Shown here in pieces: positions 8,041-15,873 of a stretch of DNA of 64,000 nt (positions within the stretch are counted from its first letter, which is position 1; every line of letters begins with the position of its first letter). A program made the translations under genes and the position numbers. The notes under the pieces are model-generated. The model saw nothing but the letters and a program-made list of their open reading frames with translations. It did no database searches and had not been told where the DNA came from. The stretch is from Flavobacteriales bacterium (GTDB taxonomy: Bacteria; Bacteroidota; Bacteroidia; Flavobacteriales_F; PHOS-HE28), in contig CP129489.1 in assembly GCA_030584065.1 (NCBI GenBank), positions 3,391,497 through 3,455,496 of the forward strand, in the 5' to 3' direction.

Positions 8041-9345
8041 TCACGCCACCACCTTCCTCCGGCTCATCAGCTCCTCCACCGCATCCGCCTCCACCGGGAT
8101 GTCGGCGAAGAGGTCGATCGGGTTGTCCCGGGTCACCAGGATGTTGTTCTCCAGGCGGATCCCGAGCTTCTCCTCGCGGATGTAGATGCCCGGCTCCACG
8201 GTGAAGACCATGTCCGGCTGGATCATCTCGTTCCACAGGCCCACGTCGTGCACATCCAGGCCCAGGAAGTGGCTGGTGCCGTGCATGAAGTACTTCTTGT
8301 AGAGCGGACGCTCGGGGTCCTGCTTCGCCACGTCGGTCTTGTCCAGCAGGCCCAGGCCGATCAGCTCGCTCTCCATGATCTTGCCCACTTCCTTGTGGTA
8401 GTCGGCGAGCAGGGTGCCGGGGCGCAGCAGTTGCGTGGCTGCGTTCTTCACGCGCAGCACCGCGTTGTACACGTCCTTCTGGCGTTTGGTGAAGCGGCCG
8501 TTCACGGGGATGCAGCGGGTGAGGTCGCTGGCGTAACCGCCGTACTCGCAGCCGAAGTCCATCAGGATCACATCGCCGTCGTTGCACACCTGATCGTTGG
8601 TGATGTAGTGCAGCACGCAGGCGTTGTAGCCGCTGGCGATGATGGGCGTGTAGGCGTGGCCGCGCGAGCCGTTGCGCAGGAACTCGTGCGTGATCTCCGC
8701 TTCGATGGCGTACTCCTTCACGCCGGGCTTCACGAAGCCGCATACCCGCTCGAAGGCCTTGCCGGTGATGGCGATGGCGCGCTTCATCTGCGCCACCTCC
8801 TCCTGCGTCTTGCGGCTGCGGATGCGGTGCATGATGGGCGCGCTGCGCTTCACGCTGTGCAGCGGGTATTGCACGCGCAGCTCCTTGTTCTTGCGGTCCT
8901 CGCGCGTCTCCACCTCGTTGTGCTGGCGCAGGTGCTCGTTGCTGTTCAGGACCAGGTGCTCGCACTGCGGCACCAGGCGCTTGATGGTGGCCTCATAGCT
9001 GCTCGTCCACAGCACCGTGGCGATGCCGCTGAGGTCGCGCGCCTCCTGCTGGCTGAACTTGGCGCCCTCCCAGATGGCGATCAGCTCGCTGGTCTCGCGC
9101 ACGAAGAGGATCTCGCGGTCCTTCGGGTCCACCGCATCGGGGAAGAGCAGCAGGATCGTCTCCTCCTGGTCGATGCCCGTGAGGTAGAAGATGTCGCTCG
9201 CCTGCTTGAACGGCATCGTGCCATCGGCGCTGGTGGGCATGATGTCGTTGCTGTGGAACACGGCCAGACTGCCTTTCTCCAGGTGCTGGCGGAAGCGGAG
9301 GCGGTGCTCGCGGTAGGTGGACGCAGAGAGCGGTGTGTAGCGCAT
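8041..9345 (-). CDS. pepP: Xaa-Pro aminopeptidase (aminopeptidase P, M24B)
   Basis: A 434-residue M24-family metallopeptidase that removes N-terminal residues preceding proline. The N-terminal AMP_N domain covers residues ~1-140 (HSNDIMPTSADGTMPF, FYLTGIDQEE). The C-terminal pita-bread domain has the expected metal ligands: Asp pair in LMDFGCEYGGYASDLTR, His in GTSHFLGLDVHD, Glu in TVEPGIYI and Glu in RLENNILVT. There is no signal peptide, so it is cytoplasmic. A TACCTTCG box ends only four bases before the chosen ATG, which would give a leaderless mRNA. Confidence 0.93.
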   Translation of the reverse strand: MRYTPLSASTYREHRLRFRQHLEKGSLAVFHSNDIMPTSADGTMPFKQASDIFYLTGIDQEETILLLFPDAVDPKDREILFVRETSELIAIWEGAKFSQQEARDLSGIATVLWTSSYEATIKRLVPQCEHLVLNSNEHLRQHNEVETREDRKNKELRVQYPLHSVKRSAPIMHRIRSRKTQEEVAQMKRAIAITGKAFERVCGFVKPGVKEYAIEAEITHEFLRNGSRGHAYTPIIASGYNACVLHYITNDQVCNDGDVILMDFGCEYGGYASDLTRCIPVNGRFTKRQKDVYNAVLRVKNAATQLLRPGTLLADYHKEVGKIMESELIGLGLLDKTDVAKQDPERPLYKKYFMHGTSHFLGLDVHDVGLWNEMIQPDMVFTVEPGIYIREEKLGIRLENNILVTRDNPIDLFADIPVEADAVEELMSRRKVVA

Positions 9346-9349
9346 AGGG

Positions 9350-9357
9350 CGAAGGTA
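9350..9357 (-). promoter_or_regulatory. Promoter-like TACCTTCG box directly before pepP
   Basis: The minus strand reads TACCTTCG then CCCT then ATG. The box fits a GC-shifted version of TAnnTTTG; at normal spacing transcription would begin at or next to the start codon. Confidence 0.45.
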
Positions 9358-9483
9358 TGGAGGGCGCGAAGCTTCAATGCTCAAGCTACAAGCATCAAGG
9401 CCCAAGGCACGCCGTTGAAGCTTGGGACCTTAGCCTTGTGACTTGAGGCTTGTTCTGGGCGTGCCGGCTCGAGGACTCGCCGT

Positions 9484-9555
9484 CGGGCTATCCGCTGCAA
9501 GTCCGCACTCGTCGTTCCTCCTCGCTTACGGGCTTTCCGCTTCTATCCCTCACGC
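9484..9555 (+). repeat. 72-bp dispersed repeat, copy 1
   Basis: This intergenic 72-bp stretch matches the segment at 44900-44971 with six mismatches. Its ends carry a related word (GGGCTATCCGCT at the left, GGGCTTTCCGCT towards the right), so each copy holds an internal direct repeat. The rest of this 300-base gap between pepP and the next gene holds a CTTGAG/CAAGC-rich stretch (9375-9455) with local inverted repeats and no convincing ORF. Confidence 0.8.
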
Positions 9556-9647
9556 GGTACATCTTCCCCAGGAGCCCTTGCCCAAATGGGGCTATACCAC
9601 CTTCATCGCCTTGGCTCCTTATCCTTGTGATCACCTAGCCGATCCCC

Positions 9648-9920
9648 ATGCCCCACATCCTCGTCTCCATCTCCCTTTCCCCCGAAGGCATGGCACACAT
9701 CCGGTCCACCCCGGACCTGCAGAAGGCCGAGATGGAGTACGTCAACCGGTGGAAGGAAGAGGGACTCCTCGAGAGCTTCTTCATTAGCACCGACCGGACG
9801 GGGGCGTTCCTGCTCCTGAGCGGGGTGGAGCTGGGCCGGGCGAAGGAACTGGTCGGCGATCTGCCGTACTTCCCCTACATGGCCCAGGTGCACTATTTCG
9901 AGCTGGACAAGCAGTTCTGA
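9648..9920 (+). CDS. Small ferredoxin-fold protein, YciI/muconolactone-isomerase-like
   Basis: A 90-residue protein with the beta-alpha-beta pattern of dimeric alpha-beta barrel proteins: MPHILVSISL (strand), helix around KAEMEYVNRWKEEGLLES, strand FISTDRTGAFLLLSG, helix GRAKELVGDL and a C-terminal strand MAQVHYFELDKQF. Muconolactone isomerase-like and YciI-like proteins share this architecture and size. I see no catalytic signature, so a specific reaction cannot be given. It stands alone, followed by an inverted-repeat element. Confidence 0.65.
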   Translation: MPHILVSISLSPEGMAHIRSTPDLQKAEMEYVNRWKEEGLLESFFISTDRTGAFLLLSGVELGRAKELVGDLPYFPYMAQVHYFELDKQF

Positions 9921-9928
9921 GAAGCTTA

Positions 9929-10009
9929 ACCACAGAGGCACGGAGAGCACAGAGGGGTCATCAGCCATGATGGAGTCGCATTTCTCTGTGTCCTCTGTGC
10001 CTCTGTGGT
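9929..10009. repeat. CACAGAGG-type inverted repeat (REP-like element)
   Basis: Two 26-base arms (starting ACCACAGAGGCACGGAGAG and ending CTCTGTGCCTCTGTGGT) are near-perfect reverse complements around a 29-base spacer. Elements built on ACCACAGAGGCACAGAG words are scattered between genes in many bacterial genomes (recalled). It nearly fills the gap between two unrelated small genes. Confidence 0.85.
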
Positions 10010-10031
10010 GAACTTGTAAGGCACTTGAGGC

Positions 10032-10454
10032 ATGCCCAAACCCAACAAGACCCAGGCCACCACCGCCAGCGTCTCCGCCTTCATCGACAAGCACCCCAAG
10101 GAGGAGATGCGTGATGACAGCCGGGTGCTGATCAACCTGATGCAGGAGCTTACCGGCGAGGAGCCGCACATGTACGGCCCGAGCATCATCGGCTTCGGCA
10201 CCTACCACTACACCTATGCGAGCGGCCATTCGGGCAGCGCACCCCTCGCGGCCTTCAGTCCGCGCAAGCCGGAGCTGGTGATCTACCTGGCCCAGGAGGC
10301 CTTGGAAGCGGATGTGCTGGCCAAGCTGGGCAAGCACAAGGCCACGAAGGGCTGCCTCTACGTGAAGCGCTTGGCCGACATCGACCTGAAGGTGCTGCAG
10401 ACGCTGATCAGGAAGTCCATCGCGACCACGAGGAAAGCATACCCGTCCGGCTGA
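10032..10454 (+). CDS. DUF1801 domain protein
   Basis: A 140-residue cytoplasmic protein matching the DUF1801/YdhG-like family by pattern: SVSAFIDKHPKEEMRDDSRVL at the N-terminus, the conserved MYGPSIIGFGTYHY core, SGSAPLAAFSPRKPELVIYL, and C-terminal GCLYVKRLADIDLKVLQTLI. The fold is related to the iron-chaperone frataxin-like YdhG proteins; no enzyme activity is established. It lies just upstream of the succinate dehydrogenase operon, separated by 80 bases containing a promoter-like box. Confidence 0.85.
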   Translation: MPKPNKTQATTASVSAFIDKHPKEEMRDDSRVLINLMQELTGEEPHMYGPSIIGFGTYHYTYASGHSGSAPLAAFSPRKPELVIYLAQEALEADVLAKLGKHKATKGCLYVKRLADIDLKVLQTLIRKSIATTRKAYPSG

Positions 10455-10487
10455 GGACCAGGGGGATACCGGTTCGCCAGCGCCTGT

Positions 10488-10495
10488 TACCTTCG
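10488..10495 (+). promoter_or_regulatory. Promoter-like TACCTTCG box for the sdh operon
   Basis: TACCTTCG, 39 bases before the sdhC ATG, matches the box in front of pepP exactly and sits in the only gap upstream of the operon. No clear -33 partner is visible. Confidence 0.4.
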
Positions 10496-10534
10496 CGCCG
10501 CGAACGCTTCCACCCCGTTCGCTGTTGCAAGGAC

Positions 10535-11209
10535 ATGGCACGAAGCGCTCTCCTCGGATCATCGCTGGCGAAGAAGTATTGGATGGCCCTTACGGGCCTT
10601 TTCCTTGTCGTGTTCCTGTTCGCCCACCTGGCCGGCAACCTGCAGCTGCTGGACATGAGCCCCGAGGGACAGCTCAAGTTCAACGCCTACGCCAAGTTCA
10701 TGACCTCCTTCCCCCTCGTGAAGGCGGTGAGCTACCTGCTCTACTTCAGCATCCTGTTCCATGCCTTCGACGGCTTCCTGCTGACGATCCAGAACCGCAA
10801 GGCGCGCCCAGTGCGCTATATGAAGGAGAACGCCGCGGCGAACAGGAGCTGGGCCAGCAACAACATGGCGCTGCTCGGCACGCTTATCCTGGTCTTCCTG
10901 GTGATCCACATGAAGAGCTTCTGGTTCGAGATGCACTGGGGCGACATCGGGACGGACACCGACGGCAACAAGGATCTTTACACCGTGGTGGCCGCGGCCT
11001 TCAGCCAGCTCTGGTACGTGGCGCTCTACGTGGTGATGATGACGGTGCTGGCCTTCCACCTGCTGCACGGGTTCCAGAGCGCCTTCCAGAGCCTGGGCCT
11101 CAACCATCCGCGCTACACTCCGGTGATCAAGAACATCGGCGTATTCATCGCCGTTGTGGTGCCCGTTTTCTTCGCACTCATCCCCGTGTGGATGTTCGTG
11201 AACCGCTGA
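10535..11209 (+). CDS. sdhC: Succinate dehydrogenase cytochrome b subunit (type B, di-heme)
   Basis: A 224-residue integral membrane subunit with five hydrophobic helices. Histidines expected for the two b-type hemes lie in FAHLAGNLQLL, LLYFSILFHAFDGFLL, VIHMKSFWFEMHWG and LAFHLLHGFQSAFQ. A single fused anchor subunit of this size is the type B arrangement typical of Bacteroidota, working with menaquinone. It is followed by sdhA and sdhB, so the operon encodes a complete three-subunit complex II / fumarate reductase in the inner membrane. Confidence 0.93.
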   Translation: MARSALLGSSLAKKYWMALTGLFLVVFLFAHLAGNLQLLDMSPEGQLKFNAYAKFMTSFPLVKAVSYLLYFSILFHAFDGFLLTIQNRKARPVRYMKENAAANRSWASNNMALLGTLILVFLVIHMKSFWFEMHWGDIGTDTDGNKDLYTVVAAAFSQLWYVALYVVMMTVLAFHLLHGFQSAFQSLGLNHPRYTPVIKNIGVFIAVVVPVFFALIPVWMFVNR

Positions 11210-11309
11210 CCTCCACCCGCATGCTTCGCGCCAGTTGCCACCTGTCAATCGTCCGCACCGCGTGCCAGCGGCTTGACAAGGGGTTTTGGAGAACCGACAA
11301 TCGCATTCC

Positions 11310-13325
11310 ATGAGCAAGCTCGACAGCAAGATCCCTCCCGGTCCCATCGACAAGAAGTGGACCTACCACAAGGGGCACATGCGCATCGTGGCGCCAGCGA
11401 ACAAGCGCCGCATCGATGTCATCGTGGTGGGCACCGGCCTGGCCGGTGGTGCCGCCGCGGCCTCGTTGGCGGAGATGGGCTACAACGTGAAGGCCTTCTG
11501 CTTCCAGGACAGCGCCCGGCGCGCCCACAGCATCGCCGCGCAGGGGGGCATCAATGCCGCCAAGAACTACATGAACGACGGTGACAGCACGTACCGTCTG
11601 TTCTACGACACCGTGAAGGGCGGCGATTACCGGGCCCGCGAGGCCAACGTGTACCGACTGGCTGAGGTGAGCGCCAACATCATCGACCAGTGCGTGGCGC
11701 AGGGAGTGCCCTTCGCCCGTGACTACGGCGGACTGCTGGACAACCGCTCCTTCGGCGGGGTGCAGGTGAGCCGCACCTTCTATGCCCGCGGACAGACCGG
11801 CCAGCAGCTGCTGCTCGGTGCCTACAGCGCGCTGATGCGCCAGGTGGGCAAGGGCACGGTGAAGATGTACGACCGCCACGAGATGCTCGATGTGGTGATC
11901 GTGGACGGCAAGGCGCGCGGCATCATCGCCCGCAACCTGATCACCGGCGAGATCGAGCGGCACGGCGCGCATGCGGTGCTGCTGTGCACCGGCGGCTATG
12001 GCAACGTGTTCTTCCTGAGCACGAACGCCATGGGCAGCAACGTCACCGCCGCGTGGAAGGCGCACAAGCGCGGGGCCTTCTTCGGCAACCCCTGCTACAC
12101 GCAGATCCACCCCACCTGCATCCCGGTGAGCGGCACGCACCAGAGCAAGCTCACGCTGATGTCCGAATCGCTCCGCAACGACGGACGCATATGGGTGCCC
12201 GCCAAGCTCGATGACGCGAAGGCGATCCGGGAAGGCAAGAAGAAAGGCAGCGACATCCCCGAGGCCGACCGCGACTACTACCTGGAGCGCCGCTACCCGG
12301 CCTTCGGCAACCTGGTGCCGCGCGACGTGGCCAGCCGTGCCGCCAAGGAGCGTTGCGATGCGGGCTTCGGTGTGAACAAGACCGGTGAGGCCGTGTATCT
12401 CGACTTCAGCGCGGCCATCGAGCGCTACGGCAAGCTCCAGGCGAACATCCTGAAGCTGGAGAACCCCAGCAAGGAGAAGATCCGCGAGCTGGGCGAGGCG
12501 GTCGTGAGCGAGAAGTACGGGAACCTCTTCGACATGTACGAGAACATCGTCGGCGAGAACCCCTATAAGGAGCCGATGAAGATCTACCCCGCCGTGCACT
12601 ACACCATGGGCGGCCTGTGGGTGGATTACAACCTGCAGACCACCGTACCGGGCCTCTTCGCGCTGGGCGAGGCCAACTTCAGCGACCACGGCGCCAATCG
12701 CCTCGGTGCCTCAGCGCTGATGCAGGGCCTGGCCGACGGCTACTTCGTGATCCCCTACACCGTGGGCGATTACCTGGCCGACGACATCCGCACCGGCCCC
12801 ATCGACACCAAGCGTCCCGAGTTCGACGCCGCCGAGAAGGAGGTGACCGACCGCATCAACCACTTCATCAACAACAAGGGCACCAAGCCGGTGGATGAGT
12901 TCCACCGCCGACTGGGCAAGGTGATGTGGGACAAGTGCGGCATGGCGCGCAACGAGCAGGGCCTGAAGGAGGCCATCCAGGAGATCCGCCAGATCCGTGC
13001 GGAGTTCTGGAAGGATGTGCGCGTACCCGCCAAGGCCAACGAGTTCAACCAGGAACTGGAGAAGGCCGGTCGTGTGGCCGACTTCCTGGAGCTGGGCGAG
13101 CTGATGTGCATGGACGCGCTGCACCGGAACGAGAGCTGCGGCGGCCATTTCCGCGAGGAGTACCAGGAGATGGAGGGGCCGCAGCAGGGCGAGGCCAAGC
13201 GCGACGATGCCAACTTCGCCTACGTGGCCGCCTGGGAGTGGCTGGGCGAGGCCGGCAAGGCCGAGCTGCACAAGGAGCCGCTCACCTTCGAGGAGGTGAA
13301 ACTGACGCAGCGGAGCTACAAGTAG
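11310..13325 (+). CDS. sdhA: Succinate dehydrogenase / fumarate reductase flavoprotein subunit
   Basis: About 671 residues. The N-terminal dinucleotide-binding motif [20 protein letters not shown] and the [16 protein letters not shown] segment (His for covalent FAD) are clear, as are [17 protein letters not shown] near residue 460 and the C-terminal helical domain. It oxidises succinate to fumarate and passes electrons to the iron-sulfur subunit. The ATG before [10 protein letters not shown] is chosen; an earlier ATG eight codons upstream is possible. Downstream, the usual sdhA-sdhB junction is interrupted by a four-helix-bundle gene. Confidence 0.95.
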   Translation: MSKLDSKIPPGPIDKKWTYHKGHMRIVAPANKRRIDVIVVGTGLAGGAAAASLAEMGYNVKAFCFQDSARRAHSIAAQGGINAAKNYMNDGDSTYRLFYDTVKGGDYRAREANVYRLAEVSANIIDQCVAQGVPFARDYGGLLDNRSFGGVQVSRTFYARGQTGQQLLLGAYSALMRQVGKGTVKMYDRHEMLDVVIVDGKARGIIARNLITGEIERHGAHAVLLCTGGYGNVFFLSTNAMGSNVTAAWKAHKRGAFFGNPCYTQIHPTCIPVSGTHQSKLTLMSESLRNDGRIWVPAKLDDAKAIREGKKKGSDIPEADRDYYLERRYPAFGNLVPRDVASRAAKERCDAGFGVNKTGEAVYLDFSAAIERYGKLQANILKLENPSKEKIRELGEAVVSEKYGNLFDMYENIVGENPYKEPMKIYPAVHYTMGGLWVDYNLQTTVPGLFALGEANFSDHGANRLGASALMQGLADGYFVIPYTVGDYLADDIRTGPIDTKRPEFDAAEKEVTDRINHFINNKGTKPVDEFHRRLGKVMWDKCGMARNEQGLKEAIQEIRQIRAEFWKDVRVPAKANEFNQELEKAGRVADFLELGELMCMDALHRNESCGGHFREEYQEMEGPQQGEAKRDDANFAYVAAWEWLGEAGKAELHKEPLTFEEVKLTQRSYK

Positions 13326-13874
13326 GTGAATGGCGAATGGTCATTGGTGAATGGGAAATACCCGGAGCTGACATGAGCCAGGAACGACTGGATGCCTTCA
13401 ATGAACTCTGCGTGGTGGAGCCGAACGAGCCCTATGGGTCCATCAGCAGCTACCGTGACCTCATCATCTGGCAACACTCCATGGACACCACAGAGATGGT
13501 GTATGAGTTCGCGGCGCTGCTGCCCAACGAGGAGCGTTTCGGCCTGGTCAGCCAAATGTGCCGGGCGGCGGTTTCCATGCCTGCCAACATCGCAGAAGGA
13601 TGGGGCCGCGGCACCAGTAGTGATCGCCAACTGCTCAGTTACCTCCGGATCACGCGTGGTTCACTGTACGAGCTCGAAACACATCTGGAACTTGCTCGTC
13701 GGCTATACCGCAAGCTCCGCTTGGACCCTACGCCGATCACATCTCGCCTCACCTCGATAGCGCGGATGTTGAACAAAATGATCGTGAAGATCGAGGCCCG
13801 TTACGAATCACTTCGCAAGGACCGTGATGGCAGATGAGGCCTGCCCATTCGCCATTCACCATTGACCATTCACC
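13325..13874. mobile_element. Four-helix-bundle cassette inserted between sdhA and sdhB, with inverted-repeat ends
   Basis: The segment between the sdhA stop and the sdhB ATG is bounded by an imperfect 31-bp inverted repeat (left arm 13325-13354/5, right arm 13844-13874; 26 of 31 positions pair). Both arms are built from CCATTCACC/CCATTCGCC words. Inside is a single S23-type gene. Small cassettes of this protein family occur as intervening sequences in 23S rRNA genes and as scattered intergenic insertions; here one sits inside an otherwise conserved operon. No transposase is encoded, so mobility would need help in trans. Confidence 0.6.
13373..13837 (+). CDS. Four-helix-bundle protein (S23 / 23S rRNA intervening-sequence family)
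   Basis: A 154-residue helical protein with the family hallmarks: SYRDLIIWQHSMDTTEMVYE (first helix), FGLVSQMCRAAVSMPANIAE followed by GWGRG, and RITRGSLYELETHLELARRL. It belongs to the family found in 23S rRNA intervening sequences and related to the bAvd accessory proteins of diversity-generating retroelements; it forms pentameric bundles and probably binds nucleic acid. Its location between sdhA and sdhB and the flanking inverted repeat suggest insertion. There is no reverse transcriptase in the window. Confidence 0.9.
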   Translation: MSQERLDAFNELCVVEPNEPYGSISSYRDLIIWQHSMDTTEMVYEFAALLPNEERFGLVSQMCRAAVSMPANIAEGWGRGTSSDRQLLSYLRITRGSLYELETHLELARRLYRKLRLDPTPITSRLTSIARMLNKMIVKIEARYESLRKDRDGR

Positions 13875-14624
13875 ATGAAACTGACACTGAAGATCTGGCG
13901 CCAGAACGGTCCCAACGATAAGGGCCGCATGGAGACCTATCCCGTGAACGACGTGTCCGAGGACATGTCCTTCCTGGAGATGCTGGACGTGCTGAACGAC
14001 CAGCTGATCCGCGAGGGCAAGGACCCGGTCGCCTTCGACCACGACTGCCGCGAGGGCATCTGTGGCATGTGCAGCCTGTTCATCAATGGTGAACCCCACG
14101 GCCCGGGCCGCGGCATCACCACCTGCCAGTTGCACATGCGCAAGTTCAAGGATGGGGACACCATATTCATCGAGCCTTGGCGCAGCGCGGCCTTCCCCGT
14201 GATCAAGGACCTGGCCGTGAACCGCGGGTCCTTCGATCGCATCCAGGCCGCCGGCGGTTTCGTCAGTGTGAACACCAGCGGGAACCTGGTGGACGGCAAC
14301 GCGGTGCCCATCCCGAAGGATGATGCCGATAAGGCCTTCGACGCCGCTACCTGCATCGGCTGTGGGGCCTGCGTGGCCACCTGCCCCAACGGCAGCGCCA
14401 TGCTCTTCGTGGCCGCCAAGGTGAGCCAGTTCGCCCTGCTGCCCCAGGGTCGTCCCGAGGCCAAGCGCCGCGTGCTGGCCATGGTGGACCAGATGGACAA
14501 GGAGGGCTTCGGCAACTGCAGCAACACCGGCGCCTGCGAGGTGGAATGCCCCAAGGGCATCAGCTTGGAGCACATCGCCCGCATGAACAGGGAATACCTG
14601 GCGGCGAGCGTGACGAAGGAGTGA
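13875..14624 (+). CDS. sdhB: Succinate dehydrogenase / fumarate reductase iron-sulfur subunit
   Basis: A 249-residue protein with three iron-sulfur cluster motifs: [15 protein letters not shown] with a further Cys in GITTCQ ([2Fe-2S], residues ~57-90), [15 protein letters not shown] near residue 160, and [15 protein letters not shown] near residue 216. It transfers electrons from the flavoprotein to the di-heme membrane subunit. The right arm of the inserted cassette's inverted repeat abuts its ATG, so its translation start region has been rewritten by the insertion. A good terminator follows. Confidence 0.95.
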   Translation: MKLTLKIWRQNGPNDKGRMETYPVNDVSEDMSFLEMLDVLNDQLIREGKDPVAFDHDCREGICGMCSLFINGEPHGPGRGITTCQLHMRKFKDGDTIFIEPWRSAAFPVIKDLAVNRGSFDRIQAAGGFVSVNTSGNLVDGNAVPIPKDDADKAFDAATCIGCGACVATCPNGSAMLFVAAKVSQFALLPQGRPEAKRRVLAMVDQMDKEGFGNCSNTGACEVECPKGISLEHIARMNREYLAASVTKE

Positions 14625-14645
14625 AAGATCACTGATGAACTACTG

Positions 14646-14676
14646 GAAAGGCCGTCATCGACGGCCTTTCTTGTTC
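14646..14676 (+). terminator. Rho-independent terminator of the sdh operon
   Basis: An 11-bp perfect stem (GAAAGGCCGTC / GACGGCCTTTC) with an ATC loop is followed by TTGTTCC, 21 bases after the sdhB stop. This is a clear end for the operon. Confidence 0.85.
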
Positions 14677-14716
14677 CCTACCTATGGCCCGTGGTGAACT
14701 CGGACCCGCGTCCATT

Positions 14717-14724
14717 TAGCTTAG
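14717..14724 (+). promoter_or_regulatory. Promoter-like TAGCTTAG box before the aminotransferase gene
   Basis: TAGCTTAG ends six bases before the ATG, after the sdh terminator, so this gene pair must start its own transcript here; the leader would be almost absent. Confidence 0.45.
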
Positions 14725-14730
14725 CCGAGC

Positions 14731-15873
14731 ATGCGGTTGACCAGCAAGCTCCCCCACGTCGGCACCACCATCTTCACGGTGATGAGCAAGCTCGCGCAGG
14801 AGTGCGGCGCCATCAACCTGAGCCAGGGCTTCCCCGACTTCCCCATCGACAGCAGGCTCATCGAGTTGGTGGACAAGGCCATGCGGGCCGGGCACAACCA
14901 GTACGCGCCCATGCCGGGTCTGCCGGCCTTGCGGGAGGCCATCGCGGTCAAGGTGAAGCGGCTGTACGGCTTCAACTATGATCCCGACACGGAGGTGACG
15001 GTGACAGCGGGCGGTACCCAGGCCATCTTCACGGCCCTGGGGGCGGTCGTCCATCCCGGCGATGAGGTGATCATCATCGATCCTGCCTATGACTGCTACG
15101 CGCCCACGGTGGAGCTGTTCGGCGGCAGGCCGGTGCATGTGCGCCTGGGTGCGGACATGAAGTTCGATGCGGGAGCGGTGAAGGCGGCCATCACGCCCCG
15201 CACCCGCATGCTGATGATCAACACGCCGCACAACCCGGCAGGCACCATCCTGCGCGATGCGGACATGCGGCGGATCGCCGACCTGCTGCGCGGCACCGAC
15301 ATCCTGCTGCTGAGCGACGAGGTTTACGAGCACTTGGTCTTCGATGGCGAGCCCCACGCTTCCGCGATCAACTACCCGGAGCTGCGCGAACGCGCCTTTG
15401 TGATCTTCAGCTTCGGCAAGGTGTTCCACGTCACCGGCTGGAAGATGGGCTATGCCCTGGCCCCGAAGGCCCTGATGGCTGAGTTCCGCAAGGTGCACCA
15501 GTTCAACGTGTTCAGCGCGAACACACCGATGCAGCATGCCTTGGCGGCCTACATGCAGGAGCCCGCGCATTACGAGCAGGTCTCGGCCTTCTACCAGGCC
15601 AAGCGGGATCGCTTCGTGGCCGGCATGAGGAACTCGCGGTTCACGCTGCTGCCCTGCGAGGGCTCGTACTTCCAGACGGCCGATTACAGTGCCATCAGCG
15701 ACGAGGGCGATCGGGCCTTTGCCGAACGCGTGGCGAGGGAGTTCGGGGTGGCGACGATCCCGCTTTCTCCCTTCTACCAGGAGCCTCCGCCCGGTCAACG
15801 ACTGCTGCGCTTCTGCTTCGCCAAGCAGGACGCTACCTTGGACGCAGCGATCGAGAAGCTATGCAGGATCTGA
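14731..15873 (+). CDS. Pyridoxal-phosphate aminotransferase, methionine/glutamine transaminase type
   Basis: A 380-residue fold-type I aminotransferase of the kynurenine/methionine aminotransferase (YbdL-like) group. It starts SKLPHVGTTIFTVMSKLA, has the substrate-loop ALSQGFPDFP-type segment (INLSQGFPDFPID), QYAPMPGLPALREAI, the cofactor-contacting NTPHNPAG and the Schiff-base Lys230 in FSFGKVFHVTGWKMGYAL. This group transfers amino groups from methionine or glutamine to keto acids such as KMTB in methionine salvage. It overlaps the next gene, an omega-amidase homologue, by 13 bases; that pairing fits glutamine-driven KMTB transamination followed by hydrolysis of the resulting alpha-ketoglutaramate. 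Confidence 0.88.
   Translation: MRLTSKLPHVGTTIFTVMSKLAQECGAINLSQGFPDFPIDSRLIELVDKAMRAGHNQYAPMPGLPALREAIAVKVKRLYGFNYDPDTEVTVTAGGTQAIFTALGAVVHPGDEVIIIDPAYDCYAPTVELFGGRPVHVRLGADMKFDAGAVKAAITPRTRMLMINTPHNPAGTILRDADMRRIADLLRGTDILLLSDEVYEHLVFDGEPHASAINYPELRERAFVIFSFGKVFHVTGWKMGYALAPKALMAEFRKVHQFNVFSANTPMQHALAAYMQEPAHYEQVSAFYQAKRDRFVAGMRNSRFTLLPCEGSYFQTADYSAISDEGDRAFAERVAREFGVATIPLSPFYQEPPPGQRLLRFCFAKQDATLDAAIEKLCRI

Noticed and set aside
13325-13874. Diversity-generating retroelement around the four-helix-bundle gene
   Set aside because: No reverse transcriptase, template repeat or variable repeat is present in the window; the bAvd resemblance is only at family level.
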